DNA of 41,629 nucleotides from Candidatus Caccomonas pullistercoris (GTDB lineage Bacteria; Bacteroidota; Bacteroidia; Bacteroidales; Bacteroidaceae). Positions 35,139-41,629 of the stretch are shown in pieces. The notes beneath the pieces were generated by a model, which searched no databases, was not told where the DNA came from, and saw nothing but the letters and a program-made list of their open reading frames with translations. The position numbers and the translations under genes were made by a program. Location of the stretch: contig DVNY01000060.1 of NCBI GenBank assembly GCA_018714085.1, forward strand, positions 1 through 41,629, read 5' to 3'. Numbering within the stretch: the stretch's first letter is position 1; each line of letters begins with the position of its first letter.

Positions 35139-35196
35139 GACCGTAAGAACTGAAGGAGTGACTGTTCGTTCTGTCACTCCTTCAGTTCTTACGGTC
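35139..35196. repeat. Perfect 24-bp hairpin, CCGTAAGAAC family, copy 2
   Basis: Bases 35139-35162 are fully complementary to 35173-35196, with a ten-base loop. The stem contains CCGTAAGAAC outside and GTGAC inside, as in copy 1 at 25255-25308. GTCA recurs at 35173 and 35194, 21 bp apart. Compared with copy 1, three positions in the middle of the stem differ, and all three differ on both arms so pairing is kept. It lies 53 bases after the FBPase stop. The rest of the spacer holds only the next promoter. Confidence 0.85.
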
Positions 35197-35293
35197 AAAG
35201 CATTCGTTCTCCGCTCATGAGAACCGCGCGAAAGTGCTGTGGCTGCGTGGATGCTTTTTAGCCGAGGGGTTTTCCTTTTCGCAGTTTTTTCCG

Positions 35294-35301
35294 TAACTTT
35301 G
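35294..35301 (+). promoter_or_regulatory. -7 promoter box of the second ABC-F gene
   Basis: TAACTTTG is a perfect match, 26 bases before the ATG at 35328, with an A-rich leader (agaaaaaactctaagaaag). Confidence 0.65.
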
Positions 35302-35321
35302 CGCCCCAGAAAAAACTCTAA

Positions 35322-36947
<1,626 letters not shown>

Positions 36948-37009
36948 ACGTCAGGCTTTCCGGTTTTGGTACATTTCTTGCTGTCTAATCCTTATAAACC
37001 ATTAAAGTT

Positions 37010-37579
37010 ATGAGCAACAACGATAAGATACACAATCCCGAAGAGGATGAAGTGAAAGACACTGCCCCTGAAAACGAGCAGGAAGAAACACAAAATGCCG
37101 AAGAGCAACCGGCGGAAAAGACTGACGCCGAAAAACTGGCCGAAGCCGAAGAACAGATTGCCGCGCTCAAAGACAAATACCTGCGTCAGGTGGCCGAGTT
37201 CGACAACTACCGCAAGCGCACAATGAAAGAGAAGACCGAGCTTATCCTCAACGGTGGTGAAAAGGTCATGCAAGCGCTCCTGCCCATCCTTGACGACTTG
37301 GAACGCGCCCAGACCAACATGGCAAAAAGCGACAACGTCGAAACACTGCGCGAAGGTGTCGACCTCATCATTTCAAAACTCGTGAAAACATTGTCGACAC
37401 AAGGCCTGAAAAAGATGGAAACCGACGGACAGGATTTCAACACCGACTTCCACGAAGCCATCGCCCTCGTACCCGTCGAAGACGACAGCCAGAAAGGAAA
37501 GATCATAGACTGCGTGCAGGCTGGATACCTGTTGAACGAAAAAGTCATCCGTCACGCAAAGGTGGCCGTAGGACAATAA
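37010..37579 (+). CDS. grpE: GrpE nucleotide exchange factor
   Basis: GrpE releases ADP from DnaK and so resets the Hsp70 cycle. The 189-residue protein has an acidic disordered N-terminus ([20 protein letters not shown]) and a long helical coiled-coil ([20 protein letters not shown], then [15 protein letters not shown]). The C-terminal beta domain ends [20 protein letters not shown] and [11 protein letters not shown]. It is followed by dnaJ after 31 bp. dnaK is not in the window. A weak -7-like TACATTTC occurs near 36970, but no clear heat-shock element was found. Confidence 0.96.
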   Translation: MSNNDKIHNPEEDEVKDTAPENEQEETQNAEEQPAEKTDAEKLAEAEEQIAALKDKYLRQVAEFDNYRKRTMKEKTELILNGGEKVMQALLPILDDLERAQTNMAKSDNVETLREGVDLIISKLVKTLSTQGLKKMETDGQDFNTDFHEAIALVPVEDDSQKGKIIDCVQAGYLLNEKVIRHAKVAVGQ

Positions 37580-37610
37580 GAAAGAACCGGAGCACACATT
37601 AAATAATAGT

Positions 37611-38777
37611 ATGGCGAGTGAAATAGATTACTACGAAGTGCTCGGCGTCGCCCGTACCGCGAATGCCGACGAAATCAAGCGGGCGTATAAGAAGATGGCC
37701 ATCAAGTACCACCCGGACCGCAATCCGGGCGATAAAGAGGCCGAAGAAAAATTCAAACAGGCCGCCGAGGCCTACGACGTGCTCCGCGATCCTGACAAAC
37801 GAGCCCGCTACGACCAGTTCGGTGCTGCCGGCGTGAACGGCGCAGGCGGTTTCGGCGGTTTCGGCGGCGGCCAAGGCATGAACATGGAGGACATCTTCTC
37901 CATGTTCGGCGACATCTTCGGAGGCCATGCCGGTTTCGGAGGATTTGGCGGCTTCGGAGGAGGACGCCCCCAACAACGGCAATACAAGGGCAGCGACCTG
38001 CGCCTGAAAGTCAAACTCTCGCTCGAAGAGATCGCCAAAGGCGTCACCAAGAAGTTCAAAGTCCGTAAAGACGTAAGCTGCCCAGAGTGCCACGGCACAG
38101 GCTGTGAAAACGGCAGCCGGCCTGAGACCTGTTCCACCTGCCATGGTTCAGGCTACGTCATGCGCACCCAGCGAAGCGTGTTCGGCATGGTGCAGACACA
38201 ATCGCCCTGTCCCACCTGCCATGGAGAAGGCACGGTCATCAAGAACAAGTGCAAAAAATGTCACGGCGAAGGCGTGGTCAGCGGTGAGGAAATCGTAGAA
38301 ATCAACATCCCTGCGGGCGTGGCCGAAGGAATGGTTGTCAACGTGCCCGGAAAAGGCAACGCCGCCAAGCACAACGGAGTCGCCGGAGACATCCAAGTAC
38401 TCATCGAGGAAGAAGCGCATCCTGAATTTGTCCGTGACGAGAACGACCTGATCTACAACCTGCTCCTTACTGTCTCCCAAGCGACTCTTGGCGACACAGT
38501 CGAGATCCCGACCATCGACGGCAAAGCCCGAGTCAAGATTGAGCCGGGCACACAACCCGGAAAGGTGCTCCGTCTTCGCGGGAAAGGACTTCCGGCCGTA
38601 CAAGGCTACGGGAAAGGCATCGGCGACATCGTTGTGAACATCAGCGTCTACATCCCCGAAACCCTGAGCCGCGACGAGAGAAACGCCTTCGAAAAGATGA
38701 AAGACAGCGACAACCTCCGTCCGAGCTCAAGCATCAAGGAAACCATCTTCCGCAAGTTCCGTTCTTACTTCGAATGA
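37611..38777 (+). CDS. dnaJ: DnaJ (Hsp40) co-chaperone
   Basis: DnaJ delivers unfolded clients to DnaK and stimulates its ATPase. The 388-residue protein has the J domain with HPD at residues 34-36 ([18 protein letters not shown]) and a Gly/Phe-rich region ([19 protein letters not shown]). Its zinc-finger domain has four CxxCxGxG repeats starting [24 protein letters not shown] and CKKCHGEG. The C-terminal client-binding and dimerisation region ends [13 protein letters not shown]. Normal type I length. It follows grpE by 31 bp, and its TGA overlaps the folC ATG by four bases (ATGA at 38774-38777), so translation may be coupled. Confidence 0.97.
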   Translation: MASEIDYYEVLGVARTANADEIKRAYKKMAIKYHPDRNPGDKEAEEKFKQAAEAYDVLRDPDKRARYDQFGAAGVNGAGGFGGFGGGQGMNMEDIFSMFGDIFGGHAGFGGFGGFGGGRPQQRQYKGSDLRLKVKLSLEEIAKGVTKKFKVRKDVSCPECHGTGCENGSRPETCSTCHGSGYVMRTQRSVFGMVQTQSPCPTCHGEGTVIKNKCKKCHGEGVVSGEEIVEINIPAGVAEGMVVNVPGKGNAAKHNGVAGDIQVLIEEEAHPEFVRDENDLIYNLLLTVSQATLGDTVEIPTIDGKARVKIEPGTQPGKVLRLRGKGLPAVQGYGKGIGDIVVNISVYIPETLSRDERNAFEKMKDSDNLRPSSSIKETIFRKFRSYFE

Positions 38778-40081
38778 TGACCTACGAAGAGACGCTGGCC
38801 TACCTCTACGAAAGTGCCCCACTGTTCCAACAAATCGGCGGCGGCGCATATAAAGCCGGACTGGAAACCACACAGGTGCTTGACGCCCACTTCAGACATC
38901 CGCATCTGAAATTCCGCACCATACACATCGCCGGAACCAACGGTAAGGGCACCTGCTCCCACTCCATCGCTGCCGTTCTCCAAGCGGCGGGCTACCGCGT
39001 CGGGCTCTACACCTCACCTCACCTGACGGACTTCCGCGAACGCATCCGCATCAACGGCGAAATGATGCCCAAGGCTTACGTCGTTGACTTCGTTGCGAAC
39101 GAGCGTGCGTTCTTTGAGCCGCTTCATCCGTCGTTCTTCGAACTGACCACGGCCATGGCGTTCAAATACTTCGCAGACCAAGCCGTCGATGTGGCCGTCG
39201 TCGAAGTGGGACTTGGCGGCCGGATGGACTGCACGAACATCATTACGCCGGAACTCGCCGTCATCACCAACATCAGCCTCGACCATACCCAATTCCTCGG
39301 CACGACGCTGGCCGAAATCGCCGCAGAGAAAGCCGGCATCATCAAAGCGGACATACCCATCATCGTCGGGGAAACTACGCCCGAGACACGGCCCGTGTTC
39401 ATGGATAAAGCCCACGAACTGCATGCCCCCCTCATCTTTGCCGAAGACGAAGCGGAAGTCATTTCCGCCACGCTTTGCGACGATGTCACCGCCCGCTTCG
39501 AGACGCACAGTTACGGCACAATCCTCAGCCACTTGACCGGCTCCTACCAGCAGAGGAACATGAACACGTTGCTCACGGCTTTGCGCGTACTCAGCCAAAG
39601 CCAGACACTCGACTTCACGACAGACAACGTTCGTACAGGACTGGCCAACGTGGCCGCACTCACCGGTCTCCGGGGTCGCTGGCAGACACTGCAAACCTCT
39701 CCGACCGTGGTTTGCGACACCGGGCACAACGTCGGTGCATGGACATACCTTTCCGAACAACTCCGCCACGTACATTGCCGGAAGCTCCGCATCGTGTTCG
39801 GAATGGCAGCCGACAAGGACATCGACGCCGTCCTCTCACTCCTGCCCGCCGACGCCGCCTACTATTTCACAAAAGCCTCCGTGCGCAGGGCTATGGACGA
39901 GAACGAGCTGCACCACAAGGCAGAAGCACACGGTCTGAGTGGGCGAGCATACCCCGACGTAGCCACCGCTTATCGCGAAGCGCTCGCCGAGGCTTCGACA
40001 GACGACTTCATTTTTGTCGGAGGCAGCAGTTTCATCGTCGCCGACTTATTCTCCCATCTCGAAGCACCCACCCATGATTGA
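38774..40081 (+). CDS. folC: Folylpolyglutamate synthase / dihydrofolate synthase (FolC)
   Basis: FolC adds glutamate to dihydropteroate or to reduced folates using ATP. The 435-residue protein has the Mur-ligase-like P-loop [20 protein letters not shown]. Next come the folate-family segments [20 protein letters not shown] and [20 protein letters not shown]. The central part has [20 protein letters not shown] followed by KAGIIK, and the C-terminal domain has [12 protein letters not shown]. The start overlaps the dnaJ stop by four bases, and its own stop overlaps the next kinase gene, in an operon grpE-dnaJ-folC-pfkB type. Whether it has both activities cannot be told by eye. Confidence 0.95.
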   Translation: MMTYEETLAYLYESAPLFQQIGGGAYKAGLETTQVLDAHFRHPHLKFRTIHIAGTNGKGTCSHSIAAVLQAAGYRVGLYTSPHLTDFRERIRINGEMMPKAYVVDFVANERAFFEPLHPSFFELTTAMAFKYFADQAVDVAVVEVGLGGRMDCTNIITPELAVITNISLDHTQFLGTTLAEIAAEKAGIIKADIPIIVGETTPETRPVFMDKAHELHAPLIFAEDEAEVISATLCDDVTARFETHSYGTILSHLTGSYQQRNMNTLLTALRVLSQSQTLDFTTDNVRTGLANVAALTGLRGRWQTLQTSPTVVCDTGHNVGAWTYLSEQLRHVHCRKLRIVFGMAADKDIDAVLSLLPADAAYYFTKASVRRAMDENELHHKAEAHGLSGRAYPDVATAYREALAEASTDDFIFVGGSSFIVADLFSHLEAPTHD

Positions 40082-40955
40082 CATCTGCTGCGTCGGCCAC
40101 ATCACTCTCGACAAGATCACCACGCCGACACTGACCCAATTCATGCCGGGGGGCACGGCCTATTATTTTGCCGAAGGAATCCACCATCTCGGAACCCGCA
40201 GCTTTCAGCTCGTCACTGCCGTAGGCGAGAGCGAACTCCCGGTCATCCGCAAACTGAGGGATGCCGGCATATCAATCAAGCTGGTACGCAGCCAGAACAG
40301 TGTGTTCTTCGAAAACATCTACGGCGAAGACCAAAACAACAGGACGCAGCGCGTCCGCTCCAAAGCCGCCCCATTCACCATCAAAGATTTAGAAGACATC
40401 GATGCCCGGATCTACCACTTGGGCAGCCTCTTGGCCGATGACTTCGCGCCTGACCTCATCCCCTACCTGCACCGCAAAGGGAAAGTCTCGCTCGACGTAC
40501 AAGGCCTTCTGCGCGAAGTGCGTGGCGAAGACGTCTTCCCCATCGACTGGAAAGCCAAGCGCGAACTCCTGCCCTACGTGGACATCCTGAAAGTCAACGA
40601 ATACGAAATGGAAGTGCTCACCGGCTGCAACGAGGCGCACGAGGCCGCCCGCCGTCTGGCGGATTGGGGCTGCAACGAAGTCTGCATCACCGACGGCAGT
40701 TACGGCTCCCTGATTTACGCCGAGGGCGAGTTTTTCGAAATCCCTGCCTACACGCCCACCCGCGTCGTCGACGTCACGGGTTGCGGCGACACCTACTCGA
40801 CCGGCTACCTCTACAAGCGCATCCAAGGCGCCGGCTACGACGAAGCCGGGCGCTTCGCGGCAGCCATGTCGACGCTGAAACTGCAATCGACCGGGCCGTT
40901 CTCGCAGACCGAATCTGACGTGGAACGCGTTGTCCGACAAGCTGCCGCTCGCTGA
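40074..40955 (+). CDS. PfkB-family carbohydrate/nucleoside kinase
   Basis: This 293-residue ribokinase-like sugar kinase begins [20 protein letters not shown]. It has the substrate-side GGTAYYFAEGIHHLGTRSF and the C-terminal PfkB signature VDVTGCGDTYSTGYLYKR. The anion-hole motif is GCGD where GAGD is usual. The catalytic Asp is kept. A longer in-frame start at 40014 would overlap most of the folC end, so the ATG at 40074, overlapping the folC stop by eight bases, is preferred. The phosphate acceptor is not deducible. It is the last gene of the run from grpE and is followed by a terminator. Confidence 0.88.
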   Translation: MIDICCVGHITLDKITTPTLTQFMPGGTAYYFAEGIHHLGTRSFQLVTAVGESELPVIRKLRDAGISIKLVRSQNSVFFENIYGEDQNNRTQRVRSKAAPFTIKDLEDIDARIYHLGSLLADDFAPDLIPYLHRKGKVSLDVQGLLREVRGEDVFPIDWKAKRELLPYVDILKVNEYEMEVLTGCNEAHEAARRLADWGCNEVCITDGSYGSLIYAEGEFFEIPAYTPTRVVDVTGCGDTYSTGYLYKRIQGAGYDEAGRFAAAMSTLKLQSTGPFSQTESDVERVVRQAAAR

Positions 40956-41006
40956 ACCGGCAACGGGAAAGCCACTGTCCCCGTTCGACCCAACCACCCT
41001 CCCCAC

Positions 41007-41040
41007 AAGCGCGTGCCCGTTGAGGGGCACGCGCTTTTTC
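41007..41040 (+). terminator. Intrinsic terminator after the PfkB kinase gene
   Basis: AAGCGCGTGCCC pairs with GGGCACGCGCTT over 12 bp around a six-base loop and is followed by TTTTC. It lies 52 bases after the kinase stop, a standard terminator. Confidence 0.85.
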
Positions 41041-41105
41041 CACACCGACAACAACACCTCGCCTTGTACAAGGACGGGCTACCAGCCGGCCAGACATTGC
41101 CGGCC

Positions 41106-41219
41106 GGCTGACAGAAATTTCTGTCAGGGCGACAAAGTCCGTTTCACAGTGTGAAACGTGTATTTCACACTGTGATTTATACATTTCACACTGTGACTTT
41201 TATATTTCACAGTGTGAAA
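41106..41219 (+). repeat. Composite 21-bp array, locus 2: GACA units then four TTTCAC-N3-GTGA units
   Basis: GGCTGACAG at 41106 and GGGCGACAA at 41127 are 21 bp apart. TTTCAC units follow at 41142, 41163, 41184 and 41205, exactly 21 bp apart, with centres AGT, ACT, ACT and AGT between arms TTTCAC and GTGA(AA). The flanks gacaaagtcc before and aatagacttt after, and linker three (cttttata), are the same as at locus 1 (2081-2158). The palindrome CTGACAGAAATTTCTGTCAG lies at 41108-41127. Confidence 0.85.
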
Positions 41220-41281
41220 TAGACTTTATCTCGTGCGGCAGGAAACTTTGGCTGAACGCCCGTCGTTTCTGTCGCCGTGTC

Positions 41282-41411
41282 TGAAAATCCTGCGGCTTTT
41301 CCGCGGGCTTACCGCTCGTTTGCACACTTTGCTGCGCCAAGACAGGCGGCACTCGGGTGAGCCCCCGTGAAAATCCTGCGGCTTTTCCGTGGGCTTACCG
41401 CTCGTTTGCAC
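41282..41411 (+). repeat. 44-bp direct repeat upstream of the oxidoreductase gene
   Basis: Bases 41282-41325 and 41368-41411 are identical except at 41304/41390 (C versus T). The spacing is 86 bp. Each copy contains gcggcttttccg and ends at gctcgtttgcac. Only the downstream copy is followed by a proper TATCTTTG box. The upstream one continues as ACTTTG. Confidence 0.85.
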
Positions 41412-41419
41412 TATCTTTG
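41412..41419 (+). promoter_or_regulatory. -7 promoter box of the oxidoreductase gene
   Basis: TATCTTTG is a perfect match directly after the downstream copy of the 44-bp repeat, 28 bases before the ATG at 41448. Confidence 0.6.
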
Positions 41420-41447
41420 CAACTACGATAAACAACGGAAGCATACT

Positions 41448-41629
41448 ATGGCAGAAATCAGACAGATAAAATGGGGATTCATCGGCTGCGGCGAAGTCAC
41501 CGAAAAGAAAAGCGGACCGGCATTCAGCCTGGTGCCGGGCTCGCGGGTCGTCGCCGTCATGAGCCGCAACAAGGAAAAAGCGCGCTCATATGCCGAGCGC
41601 CACGGCATCCCCAAGTGGTACACCGACCC
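41448..41629 (+). CDS. Gfo/Idh/MocA-family oxidoreductase (5' part only)
   Basis: Only the first 60 codons are in the window. MAEIRQIKWGFIGCGEVTEK has the Rossmann dinucleotide loop in the GxGxxx form (GFIGCGEVTEKKSG). SRVVAVMSRNKEKARSYAER then gives the second strand and helix that follow the fold of NAD(P)-dependent sugar dehydrogenases of the Gfo/Idh/MocA family, with YAERHGIPKWYTDP at the usual place. The substrate cannot be told from this part. It has its own promoter and is separated from the kinase operon by a terminator and repeats. Confidence 0.85.
   Translation, partial: MAEIRQIKWGFIGCGEVTEKKSGPAFSLVPGSRVVAVMSRNKEKARSYAERHGIPKWYTD

Overview
The window is a chromosomal segment from a visibly GC-rich member of the Bacteroidetes, most likely order Bacteroidales. 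I cannot name the genus. The evidence is the recurring promoter box TAnnTTTG (TAACTTTG, TATCTTTG, TACTTTTG) upstream of genes on both strands, lineage-typical families (DUF4295, DUF5686, DUF3078, DUF4923, class 3 fructose-bisphosphatase, CfxA-like class A beta-lactamase), exported proteins with T9SS-like C-terminal tails, and the absence of strong Shine-Dalgarno sites. No tRNA, rRNA, CRISPR array, integrase or insertion sequence was recognised.

Layout. 1-5.1 kb: uvrB (minus, C-terminus off the window), a 500-bp spacer packed with 21-bp tandem repeats, a MATE transporter gene broken by an in-frame TGA, and a convergent M20 peptidase. 5.5-8.8 kb: map-tsaD-cinA, then rpmB-rpmG-DUF4295 with its own promoter and terminator. 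8.8-13.8 kb (minus): ribonuclease Z, a DUF5686 TonB-dependent-receptor-like protein and myo-inositol-phosphate synthase. 14.2-15.2 kb: class A beta-lactamase. 15.3-20.8 kb (minus): an envelope block (META-domain lipoprotein, FadL-like outer-membrane protein, a W/Y- and RG-rich exported protein, a LysM glucosaminidase, a DUF3078 protein). 21.2-23.1 kb (minus): rho with a long low-complexity insert. 23.3-27.0 kb: Uup-like ABC-F, thiamine-phosphate synthase-like protein and prs. 27.1-32.9 kb (minus): DUF4923, M6 metalloprotease and a long sulfatase. 33.1-41.6 kb (plus): class 3 FBPase, a second ABC-F, the chaperone pair grpE-dnaJ overlapping folC and a PfkB kinase, and the first 60 codons of a Gfo/Idh/MocA oxidoreductase.

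Most genes are housekeeping or envelope genes in normal condition. The unusual content is between them. Many long spacers hold short arrays, usually three or four units, with a 21-bp period (about two turns of B-DNA). Units are similar within an array and diverge between arrays, but they share a GACA core (GGCGACAG, GGCTGACAG, GTGACAG and complements). Two loci (2081-2158 and 41142-41219) carry four TTTCAC-N3-GTGA units at exactly 21 bp in almost identical flanks, but with different central triplets. Two others (25255-25308 and 35139-35196) form perfect 24-bp hairpins whose differences are compensated on both arms. The same 21-bp period occurs in frame inside rho, encoding a 7-residue repeat, and one 21-base stretch there is identical to the hairpin after the ABC-F gene. 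I read this as an undescribed repeat family that spreads between genes and has entered a coding sequence. Its function is unknown.

Limits: everything is read by eye. Domain names come from motif recognition and family memory, not database searches.
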